Assembly (NCBI GenBank): GCA_964035015.1
Contig: CAXIUP010000166.1
Span: forward strand, 32,501 to 96,500
Length of the DNA: 64,000 bases
Origin: Corallium rubrum
Lineage: Eukaryota; Cnidaria; Anthozoa; Scleralcyonacea; Coralliidae
Reading direction: 5' to 3'
The first letter of the stretch is position 1, and the number at the start of each line of letters is the position of its first letter. The translations under genes were made by a program, and so were the position numbers. The notes under the pieces are model-generated. The model did not search any database and was not told the origin of the DNA. It was given only the letters and a program-made list of their open reading frames with translations. Shown here in pieces: positions 32,665-42,684 of the stretch.

Positions 32665-33238
32665 GTAATGTGATGGAGTGATGTCAGCAGATAAACATGT
32701 TAATACAGGTTTTTACACTTGTACATCATTTTGTGAAATATTCGTTGACGGCAAAGCATTCACAGTGTTGTGGAAGTTTGAAGAAACTACCTCATCAGAT
32801 TTAGAAATAACAGTGCCTGTAGAGGTAGAACATGAACAAGAAGCTGATGACAATCCTCACACACTGCCGTTCAAGGTGATGGGTAAATGCTGCTCAGCTG
32901 CAAGACAAAAAGCCCTGGAGAAATCATATGAAATGTTATATGATTTCAACAGGCCAGTATTTGTTAAACTTTCTCCAGAACCGGACAACACAAATGACCC
33001 TGATGCCATAGCTGTTCAAATCAATTATGACGAAGACAAACCGTATCATACTGTTGGTTACATTGCCAGGGAATTAACGAAATACTTACACCCTATACTT
33101 AACGAACTGGAAGTGTCAGTTAACAATATTAGGTTTTGTACAACTTTCATGCGTATTGGATTTTACCTAGCCATTGATATCACAAAAAATTGTCTCTGGG
33201 ATAAGCAAGTTATTGCATCTAGCAAAAAAGTTCGGTAA
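32534..33238 (+). pseudogene. HIRAN domain, C-terminal part of transposon gene A
   Basis: The last exon begins at 32534, in phase with the nuclease exons, and after a TAA at 32666-32668 the same frame stays open to 33238. Residues from LPFKVMGKCCSAARQKALEK on match a HIRAN domain: FVKLSPEPDNTNDPDAIAVQ, then HTVGYIARELTKYLHPIL. HIRAN domains (as in HLTF/Rad5) bind DNA 3' ends and are also found in mobile elements. Here one is joined to an EXO1-like nuclease, so a role in handling DNA ends during transposition is a fair inference. The upstream part (CTSFCEIFVDGKAFTVLWKF) is not recognised. The TAA could be a lesion or the true end of the nuclease with a separate HIRAN ORF from the ATG at 32681. 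Confidence 0.75.
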
Positions 33239-36064
33239 TGGCTATTTTTGATATTTACATAATTCCTGAACATACAGAGTACTGTAATTGTTAATTATTA
33301 CTGGAGTGGTGGAGGCAGTGCAACTGGTGCCTTGTGAAACTGTGCCAGAGCTGTCAATTGGCCTCTCAGCGGAAGTGAAGCTCTGTTGGCCACAAAAACA
33401 CCAGGGTCCCCTCTCCTTGAAATTTTAACTTTGTCAAGTCTTTCTACAACTCCAGGCCCAGATGGTTTATTAAAGGAGGGAAGTTGAAATTCTGTATATC
33501 TTTGTTTTGCACCAGTCCAATAGAAGGGTAGATCCGGGTCAATGCGTTTCTTGAATTCATTGAGTATCTTGGGGCATTCATTGTAGAACTGCTTGAGATC
33601 AAATACAGGACCAAATATTTCATGAAGGAGATATATTAATCCTTCTACATCAGTTGAAGATGATCTTGGATGCTCAGGGGGAAGTCCTCTATCTACGTAC
33701 TCTTTCTGACGGATCAGACGGCTCTCTACATTGGCCACCAGGCCAACCACAGTTTCTCTTGACAATCCACAGATCCCTTTGATAGGTACGGGTCCTTAAA
33801 AACCATGAAAGTCTTTAATTTTGCTTTGTGTAAAATTCTTTGTGTAAAAGTACTCAAAAGTCCTGAAATTTTGTTAAGATCTAGGCAGGTCCATTAAAAG
33901 TTTTTAAATTTTATTTGTAAAGTAGTTAGTCAAGCTGCTGTTGTAAGATCAACAATACTCTAATTCATTTGGCTGGTGCAGCGTGTTACATACAATAGGA
34001 GGAAGATCCGTAGATTAGGTCCTTAAAATTGCACAATTATACCCTCAAAAATCCTAAAAAAGTCCTAAAAATTCGGTCTGGAATTGGAATACGAACCCCG
34101 AGGGCAGATAAATTCAAACACATATATTATAACAGTGGGGGTAGACAAAGGTGACAAAGGCAATCACATACATAAATAGTCTTTAAAGTACAAGTTATTT
34201 TGAAGGTAACCTTAGAAAATTTTTGGACAGTAACATTTTGGAAAATGGCACTTTTCACATAAATTTTGAGGGGACAAATAACCATCTTACTCCCCCCATT
34301 TGTTCTGATTATGGTTGATCAGGCTGATGGTTGCCAAGGCAAACAACTCAAAGCAGTTTCAGCTTACCTGTTTACATCTATTGTAGAGTAATCTTTGATA
34401 TTCCTGTGCTATGGCATCCAATCATCCAACAGCCAGTTCTTCATGTCCTGAAGAAAGGATACCCGTGTCTCGTCAGAAAGACCTCTTCCATCCACTGCCC
34501 GATGCCAGTTCCGCAATACAGTCAGTATCCCACTTTCACTTAGGTGTCCATTCCTTTCCATAAAAGAAATCACTCCCACTGAGATTATTCTTTCACAATC
34601 TGGCACCGACTGTTTGTTCTTTCCAGTTAGAGCCTCGTAGGTTAGGCCAGTGGAGGGGTCATGTAGTGCATCTCGCATGAATCTCAGATCTACTCCTGGT
34701 ATGTTTCCCTCTCGAAGGCTAACGATTATTCTTTTGAGAAGATGGTTGTGGTCCTCTCTCTGGTGAACAAATTCTCTAGTCTGATGATCAATCTCAGGTT
34801 GATAGAGGAAATCATAAAAGTTGGCAGGATCAACCCCTAGATTTGAAAGACGTCTTATTTCAAACCGGTACAAATATATTGCCATAATGGACTTCAGCAG
34901 CTCTGTAGTTGTTTCTTCTCTTCCTGTGAAACAAATAAAATACGAAATGATAAGCATGAGAGCATATATGTGTAATTCAGAAAGAAAAGTGTGTATTCTT
35001 TCTTACAGTATTTCAACGTTCGTACACATCTTCAATTTTAACATCCAGGACTTCCCAAGAGTATTCTTGGGCTTTTCCCAGGAGTTTTCCAGGATGTGAT
35101 ATTCATTGGAACATTGTTAGCGTTGGTTTTTGCATGAAAATTTCTGTGTGGTTTATTGACAAAGTGTCAATGTTCACAGTAGAGTTAGTTGAAAATACCG
35201 ATATATTTTCTACATGTATGTAAAATAACTGAAACAGTTTTCCAGGACTTTAAGGAGTTTTAAGGATGAAAAAAATATTCCAGAAATTCCAAGAAGCATA
35301 CAGACCTTGCTATTTTGTATGGCACAATAAGTAGACCAGTTTTAATATAATTTATGTCATTAGTCTAGTCTAAGAGTTTTTATGACTATTTTGTGGCATG
35401 TAGAATTTAAGAAATGATTAGTTTCTATACTTGCCTTCAATCCAGTGGCGAGGGTTGTGAACAAATGGAAAGAGTTTCCTTCGTAGCAGCAAAAGAGCAT
35501 CATGCAAAGATACTGCCTGGTCTCTGCCATGTTTCATGAAATCACAAAGCCACAGAACATCTGCTATTGGTACTGCTGGATGCTGCTCCATTGGAACCCC
35601 TAAAAGAGGACAAATAAGGAAAATGCTTAGTTAAGGGAGCCTAAGATATAATAAATATATAATAGAGTAATTGGAATACGACTTTGGTGATTTTTGAGAA
35701 TAAAGGGTAATGACACAATGTATGAGTTTATCCTGTCATTGCATTGCATCATTGCACTTACGATCAGCCCATGACGAAAATAGGATAAATGAAAGGAACA
35801 TACCTTGTGCATTCAATTTAAAATACTTATTGACATCAGCAGCTCTCATACTCCTTGCAGAATTTCGAGCATTCTTTATTAGCTCAAGAACAGAAATTTG
35901 ACGAGCTTTCCCCATTGTTCTGAGAGAGTTAGACTCACCATCAGTGGTGAAACCTGTTAATCATTGAAAAACTATTGTCTAATGCAAATTCTGGATATCT
36001 GGATGCACATTTATGGTTATTTAGGTTCATTAAACAAGCTTGTAGAATAGATAAAATATTACCA

Positions 36065-37905
36065 GGGTTAAGTCACGTTGGCCTGAAAAACAGAGAAAAA
36101 TCTTCTCGACGTTTCGAGCGAAGGCCCTTCGTCAGGAGAAATTAGTAAACAATTCACATGTGGTCACGCGTATTTATAGCAGAGCTACAATGGGAATCAC
36201 GTGAACACATGTAAACCAATAAAAACAAAGTAAACAAATAAATTAATATGTAATTTTAGCCTGTGTGCAGGTGCTGACCCAATTTGTGGGTCAGCTACCT
36301 GCAAATAGGCAAAGAAACAGGTTATAAATTACTATTTAAATCATCAGAAAAAGGTTAAGGAAAAGGTGTGGAATATGGTGGTGGAGTGAGCTAAATGAAA
36401 GAGAATCGCTCATTGAGGCCGTGAGGGTGAATGGTACCAAGTTTGTAAATGAGACGCATTTCTTGTTTACGACGAGTATCGTTACAACCTGTAATGGGCT
36501 GAATGGCACAGATTTTCATGTTGGAAAAGGAGTGGTTGGCACTGTTGAAGTGCCTGGCAATAGGTTTGTTTTGCACATTGTTTTTGACATCACGAAGGTG
36601 TTCAACAAACCTGTCACCTAAACGTCTTCCAGTTTCTCCGATGTAAAGCATGGGACATTTACTGCAAGAGATACAGTAAATGAGGTTGGAGGAAGTGCAA
36701 GTGAAACTGTGGGTTATGTTGATCCTACATTTTGGAGCCGAAATTGAAATTGAGGACAGCAAGACTACCACGACAGCAAGAGCTGGTGCCAACATGTGAT
36801 ACCAAGGCTTGCTGCAGTGAGCTGTGAACAACGTTTTTCCGGATGTTTTTGCTATGCCGAAAAGATACTAGGGGTTTCTCAGAGAAAATGGAAGATGTTT
36901 CTGGGTCATTTTTAATGAGGTCGAAATTGCGGCTAATGATGTCCCTTACTTTGAAATTGAAGGGATGAAAAGTGAGAACAAGAGGTACTTTTTCATTAGA
37001 AATGGTAGCCAAAGGTTCGCTTAAGGTGTCTGAACGGGAAATGTTGGAGACCTTGTGTAAGGCAGTGTCTAAGAGGTGGGAAGGATAACCGCGATTAACA
37101 AAAAAGTTTCTCATTTCCAAACATTTGGCATTGAAATCGTCATCTTCACTGCAGAGGCGGCGAAGACGAAGAAATTGAGAGAAAGGAATGGAAGTTTTGG
37201 TGTGTTTAGGATGATGAGAGGAGAAGAGGAGGTAGCTATGAGAGTCAGTGGTCTTGTAAAAGACAGAAGTGCTCAGCTTATTACCATTAATGGAGACGAG
37301 AATATCTAAGAACGACACACTAGTCTCACTGATCTCCCATGTGAACTGGAGTGCTGGGTGGAAGTCATTAACATAGTTAATGAAGCAAACCAGCAATCAT
37401 CAATGAACCGACCATAGTAGTCAGGTAGGAAACCAGTGTATTGTTCAAAGATTTGTTTTTCCACATAACCAACAAATAAGTTGGCATAGTTAGGGCCCAT
37501 TTTGGTACCCATGGCTACACCACTGACTTGTTGGTAATGCTCACCATCAAATGAAAAATTGTTGAGGGTGAGCACCAACTTGGCCAGGCGTAACAAAGTA
37601 GTGGTCGATGGCTCCTGAGTTGTGCGTTGATCAAAGAAATATTTAAGTGCTTGAAGACCATCGTGATGCGGGATGACAGTGTAGAGTGATTTGACATCCA
37701 TGGTGAAGATGAAATGATGTGAACCCTGAAAACTAATGTGGTCACAAATTTTCAGAGCATGTTTGGTGTCCTTGATGTAAGAAGGTAAATTCTTAACCAA
37801 GGGCGCCATGATGTGGTCAAGGTAGGATGAAATGGCTTGGGTAGGGCAACCACAAGCAGACACTATAAGTCTACCTGGGTTGTTGGGTTTGTGAAATAGA
37901 ATAGA
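36065..37905 (-). pseudogene. Nested Penelope-like element with GIY-YIG endonuclease, 5' truncated
   Basis: Frames on the minus strand begin inside the reverse transcriptase (FHKPNNPGR, SACGCPTQAISSYLDH), then FTMDVKSLYTVIPH (motif A), QVSGVAMGTKMGPNYANLF (motif B), RFIDDCW (motif C), then a frame change and SFLDILVSINGNKLSTSVFY (thumb). The C-terminus carries NLIYCISCSKCPMLYIGETG with R/E/H residues after it, the GIY-YIG endonuclease, closing at 36391. The 5' part is missing, as is usual after incomplete reverse transcription. It lies in an intron of transposon gene B (between 38852 and 35953), antisense to gene A and sense to gene B. It is of a different family from the copies at 3.6-8.1 kb. 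Confidence 0.88.
36099..36144 (-). ncRNA. Hammerhead ribozyme in the nested Penelope-like element
   Basis: On the minus strand the core is complete: CTGACGA, then after one unpaired A a stem GGGC/GCTC with loop CTTC, then GAAAC and GTC (a loopless 2-bp stem III with cleavage triplet GTC). Stem I is TTTCTC with GAGAAG (six pairs). All invariant core bases are present. Minimal hammerheads of exactly this kind are known from Penelope-like elements and are thought to cut as dimers. It lies 3' of the GIY-YIG ORF. Confidence 0.8.
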
Positions 37906-37911
37906 ACTAGA

Positions 37912-38032
37912 TTGTTACTGTACTCAGAGTTTCAGGCTTTATGCGATCATCAGACAACTCAAAATGTTTATGCGATCAACAAGTCGTCTGATGATCACAT
38001 AAAACGTGAAACTCTGAGTAATAACCTAGTTG
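37912..38032. repeat. Inverted repeat with hammerhead-like cores on both strands
   Basis: TACTCAGAGTTTCA near 37920 mirrors TGAAACTCTGAGTA near 38018, with GATCATCAGAC / GTCTGATGATC inside. Each strand reads CTGATGA, then a short A-rich hairpin, then GAAAC-TCTGAGTA, i.e. hammerhead-like order with a GTA triplet. Stem I does not pair well on either strand, so activity is doubtful. It borders the truncated 5' end of the Penelope-like element. Confidence 0.5.
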
Positions 38033-38216
38033 TATTCTGGTCTATTCTGCAAACTTATTTATCTTGCTCTATTTATGATGAGCACTCTTGGAACAGTTAT
38101 TTGTATTTGGGGTCATCAAAATGTTACAAGCCCCTGCCTTTCACTTTCACATCTCCCATTCCATTCACAGTTGGTGAACATGATTGAGAAATGATAAATA
38201 AATTTGGATTCTTCAG

Positions 38217-38523
38217 GTACTCTAGGGTGCCTAATAAACGTCCCCCTGCTTATTAATTTTCAATTTTTTTCCCACCCCCACCCCGACCTTATTAGGACCC
38301 CCCCCTGTTTATTAGATTTCTCATGTTCTGTATTTGTTCGGTAAATAATTTTTGGTGTAATGATTAACATGAAGTACTAGGAATATATACTTGATACATT
38401 AGTCTTATGTCATTTTCCAAACTCCCCCGTTTATTAAGACCCCCGCTTATTGACATTTTCAAGTTTTTCTGATCCCCCTGCTTAAGAAAAATCCCTCTCT
38501 GTTTTTTTGTGTACCCGAGAGTA
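38217..38523. mobile_element. MITE of ~307 bases nested in the large transposon
   Basis: Ends TACTCTAGGGTGC (38219) and GTACCCGAGAGTA (to about 38523) are imperfect inverted repeats of 13 bases. The inside has repeated CCCCCTGCTTATTA / GTTTATTAAGACCCCC phrases. Non-coding. Confidence 0.6.
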
Positions 38524-38704
38524 ATCTGCTACCCATTAGGGATGCCCTTCATTTACTGAACCACTAGGAAGAACATCTTTGGGTGATGGAGTATCCAGTG
38601 TTAATTAAGCAATAATTGTCTTATTCAAGAGGACCATTACATTTGCATTAAAGCTGCTAACATTTTCCACATAATATTTTTCCTTTTCCTTCCATTGAAT
38701 AATT

Positions 38705-38825
38705 AGCCACTTTGGAAAAGAGTAAGAGACTGGGAACAAAGTGCCAATAATTGAATAGATTGTCACCTGTAACGATCCCATGATGCATCACTATCTCCAG
38801 TCTCTTACTCTTTTCAAAAGTGGCT
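38705..38825. mobile_element. 121-bp MITE nested in the large transposon
   Basis: AGCCACTTTGGAAAAGAGTA at 38705 mirrors TACTCTTTTCAAAAGTGGCT ending at 38825; the inverted ends are 29 bases with one mismatch. It lies next to exon 4 of gene B, in the intron. Confidence 0.85.
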
Positions 38826-41800
38826 TATAATAAGGTTTTTAGTGTACTCACCAACAGGAACCATATCAATAGCTTTCATTTCATTTTCCACCTCTTCTTC
38901 CAAATCTCTCAGTTTTCCATCAGTTATGCTATGATAAGGGAGAAATCTCACTGGTATTGCATATGGTTTGCAATTCCTCCTTTCATCAGAAATCATTAAT
39001 GCAAGTAGATGACTTGCAGCAGTTCGTCTCTTGGCATACAAATCTTTGAGATAGCAGCAAACTTCCTTCCTAAAATCAGTTAAAATTTTCTTTACTGTTG
39101 TGTCATCACCAAGGATGACACATGTTATGATGAATGACAATGTCTTCTGAATCTTCTTAAGCATTTTCTGCAGTTCCTCAAAGCCAATGTGCTCCCAAGA
39201 CAATTCCATCAGTGAATTATCAGACAAATTGGTTCTATGCAGTGCATTTTCATATGCACTTCTTGCTTCTTTCTCACCGGTAGCCAGAAACTCACTGTCT
39301 TTATCTAAAGAGGACAACAGACTAGAACAGAGTCTCACAATCCTCTTTCATCTTATCTCTGCTTGCAATTTTTAATTCTTTAACAAATATACACCTGTTT
39401 GTGTATTCAGCAAATAGGGCTTGTAAGCTTTTATCACCAAGGTCTTCGTCACCAGCCCATTTCCCAACCATACTCTCTCTCAGACCTTTTCTGATGTCAC
39501 AGGCATCAGCCTTCACCCACCACCTTCCTCCTGGATTACTTTTTTTGGCATTTTTTAAGGCTTCGACCTGCAATTAGTTTAAAAAAAAATTATAAATTTT
39601 ATTAAAATGCTGATCAATTCTGATTAAAATATTCTTAACATAAATGCTTGTGTTTCTGTGATGTCAGTGGGTGCTTCCAGAAATAATCTACACCCCACAC
39701 GTTCCAATTTCACCAGAAATTACAATATGTCCTGAAAGATTTGACCCCCTTCCCCTCAGACATCTAAATTCCCTTCTGTGGTTAGAGTGTGGATTATTTC
39801 TGGAAACACCAAATGAAATGTTTAACCTCACATTCAAAAAACTTTTAAGTCTTCCATCCATTAGTATTTTTATAGAGAAGTGACCCTAATGATCACCAAG
39901 ACATTATTATAGAAAAAGGTGTGAACTACAGTTTTGTTTTCATTAATGATGCTTTACTGCATTGTTAATTTCAGCTTTTATGCAACAAACTCAGAAAAGA
40001 AGATTGCATGATTTTATCCCAACCGACCTACAACATCATCAGCTAAGTATTTTAAGCAAGAAGTACATGTATGACATTTTGTATATAACAGACAGCATTG
40101 TTTTCCCACTTACTTGTATATTTACACTCCTTGTAAATCCTGACGAGACAATATTCTTCTGTATCTGTCTAACTCCCAAGCAGGCAACATTTGTTTTACT
40201 CTGTTAAGAAAATTATCAATCACAGAGTGTCATGACAGACATTTTTGTGTGTTTTAATAAACCCACTATCCCACTTGGTTAACCCATTAATGCACAATGC
40301 AGCCCCTTTATCATTTTACTCTGTCTAATGCCAGACGATTTTACTTGTCAAAGGGACACTGCTTGGGCATTAATTTTGATTTTAACTTGTAGTATTCTGG
40401 TATTAAATGACTATGTGGTACAGTTTTGGTTGTTTTTTAACAAATTTATATGCGGCATTTCAGTTTTTTCCCTATTTTTATGTGCGTTTTTCAGTATTCT
40501 TACCCCCATGAATTGTTTTTATTGGACATACCTTCATGGGATCATATGATCCTGTAATACGCTTCCTGGGAGGACACACATTTGGCGTGATATGGTGATG
40601 ATGCTCCATCTGCCCAGGTGAGACATTACCATCAATGATTTTCTCAGCCTCCTTGGATGTCAAGTGTGTCCACAAGAGAGATGCACTTTTTTTTGGCTCT
40701 TGCTGCTTTGACTTATCAGTAACATCCACATCAAATAGGTTTAACCCACTACTTTCCAATGCAATTTGTATCAAGGAGTTATCTCCTTCATTGTTTGAAA
40801 GTTCATTCCCACTCTGATTGTATAAAAGCGATTCCATCATGGTTAGATCAAAGCTTTCACAAGAAACATCTTGCATTCCACTTTCCAGCATAGCACATTC
40901 AATTAAGTTTGTGCTTGAAGGGGCTTGACCTTGAGTAATTGAAGTATTCAATATACTGCTTTCATCAAACACAGGAATAGGTTCACAGGGCTGTGTTGTG
41001 GGTTCCGTTTCAGCCTGTATTTCATACTGCCAGGCTGGACCTCTAAATAAGCTCAACCATTTATGTCCAAAATGGGAAAACATGGTCTCAATCCAAGTAG
41101 TGTAATGTTTTTCTGCATGTACACTTTGAATAGCATTGCTGGCAAAGAAACGAATGTTATAATCAAGAATTCCAAATGGCATCTTATTTAATGGCATTCT
41201 TGGTTGTGAATCGTGGTTGCTTTTGAAAAAGCATTTGGACAATGAATACAATAAATTAAATTTGTTTGCACTTTTTAAAGTGTACATAGCATTTAAACTA
41301 ATGTCCAGAAAGTCAGATTTCACAAAAGAGTAAAAGTCATTCCCCCAGGTATCAATTATAAAAAGTTTAAACAGATGATTCACCAGTTGTTTTTTCAATC
41401 TTGTAGACATTGAGTACTTGAATGCTTTGATGAGATTTTGTACAGAGTCCCCAATACTAGTTGTTGTTTGTGTGAATGGAGAGCATTTGAAAATTGGTGA
41501 GAGAGATTCCAAGTGGGATAGGTTATGTGCTTTCGAGCTTGGTGTGCTTTCATTATTGTTACTTGAACTATCCTCTGTGAATACATAGTCTATCTTTAAA
41601 TCCTCTTCGGCCTGAGAGAGAGACGAATACTGCTTACTTAGGTGTTTTGTAACTTTTGATCTACAAGCTGAACCTGAAAAGGTATAAAATTTTTATAAGA
41701 AAATTACTCATCTTAGTAATGGGCAGGGGTGGATAACACAACAAAAATAACATAGGTCTGAGAAAATTTAAGGGTACCAATTTTTAATACATGGAATATT

Positions 41801-42647
41801 TTAGGTTGAAAAATTCACCAGCAAAATACAAAAATATAGGAGGGGTATGTGAATTATAAAACAAAATTAAGGATTTCTGTGAAACCTATATCTGAAATAA
41901 ACATACCTGTTCGATTAGAATTGCAACTAGTGTTAATAGCTCCCGCACAACTTTCCCAAAACTTCTGGTCTTTAGTGACTGGCCATTTGTCATTCCAAGC
42001 TTGTGGCCAGTAGAGACAAATATATTGAACGAGGGCCTTTATTTCCTCATTTGTCCAGCTCGATCTGTTTGCCGGTCGTCCATTGGCTTTATCAACAGAT
42101 ATTTTACAAAAAAGTTTTTTTCTCGCCCCATCTGTCGATGTTGAACGCGATTTTGGTTTCGGTTTTCCCGGTGTATCGCCTTCAGGAACTATCGGACGTT
42201 TCAGCGTTCCTTGGAGAGCTGCCACGTCGTCAGCCTAAAATTGACAATTTTCATAGTCAGAAAAAGTAGCAAAATCGAGGGGCGCCAAGGGGCGCTTTAT
42301 AATCTTTGTAAAAAACAACCTTTCCTATATAAATACAATATTTTATTATGGCGATTGGACTTAAAGAAAAGAAAATATCGTCATTACTTTGGAGGAAGTA
42401 TTGCAATGTCTCTTCGTGGCAAATTATACCTATCTCACTAATCCGATCTTTAAAGCTTTAAAGTTCGGAAATCGGCGAAAGCTTTGCGGTAATTCAAGAC
42501 TACATGATCATAACTTTATGCATCAGGGCAAGAATTAAAATAAAATGCATGAATAAATAAATACACAACAAGAGCATAAACTTACCATTGTACGAAGACA
42601 AAATCGCCATTCAACTCAGATTCTGCATTAATTAGGATCCACAATGC

Positions 42648-42675
42648 TTTGCGATCGCAGTGCGCACACCGCCTG
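42648..42675 (-). repeat. Right terminal inverted repeat of the 13.2 kb transposon
   Basis: Exact inverted partner of 29511-29538, followed directly by the second TTTCGCCAC at 42676. The start codon of the minus-strand gene lies only 60 bases inside. Confidence 0.96.
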
Positions 42676-42684
42676 TTTCGCCAC

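Larger units (their letters stand above)
33298..42588 (-). pseudogene. Presumed transposase gene B with N-terminal Myb/SANT-like domain (Academ-like)
   Basis: Exons read on the minus strand: start ATG at 42588-42586 forming a 3-base coding exon end; 42234-41907; 41673-40532; 39567-38852; 35953-35804; 35600-35435 (GC donor); 34924 to about 34371; 33794-33298. Phases agree at nearly every junction. Exon 2 has SSWTNEEIKALVQYICLYW, a Myb/SANT-like DNA-binding helix set. Exon 4 starts with GGRWWVKADACDIRKGLRES and VGKWAGDEDLGD, exon 5 with FTTDGESNSLRTMGKARQ; the conserved Asp in these are the best candidates for catalytic acids. Exon 7 has NWHRAVDGRGLSDETR. Lesions: one frameshift at about 39335, and TAG at 34409-34411 where a Trp is expected. 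Similar unannotated families are common in cnidarian genomes (remembered, not checked). Convergent with gene A. Confidence 0.75.
29502..42684. mobile_element. 13.2 kb DNA transposon with XPG-HIRAN nuclease and SANT-type transposase genes (Academ-like)
   Basis: Boundaries are seen directly. TTTCGCCAC at 29502-29510 and again at 42676-42684 is a perfect 9-bp target duplication. Immediately inside are 28-bp perfect inverted repeats, 29511-29538 and 42648-42675, starting CAGGCGGTGTGCGC and containing GCGATCGC. Inside lie two convergent genes with a 59-base gap: an EXO1/XPG-like nuclease with HIRAN domain (plus, 29645-33238) and a multi-exon gene starting with a Myb/SANT-like domain (minus, 42588-33298). 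A nuclease of the XPG family beside a long transposase is known from Academ elements (AcademX type), which is my assignment. Nested inside are a Penelope-like element (36065-37905) and two MITEs. Both genes carry a few stops or frameshifts, so this copy is probably inactive. Confidence 0.9.
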
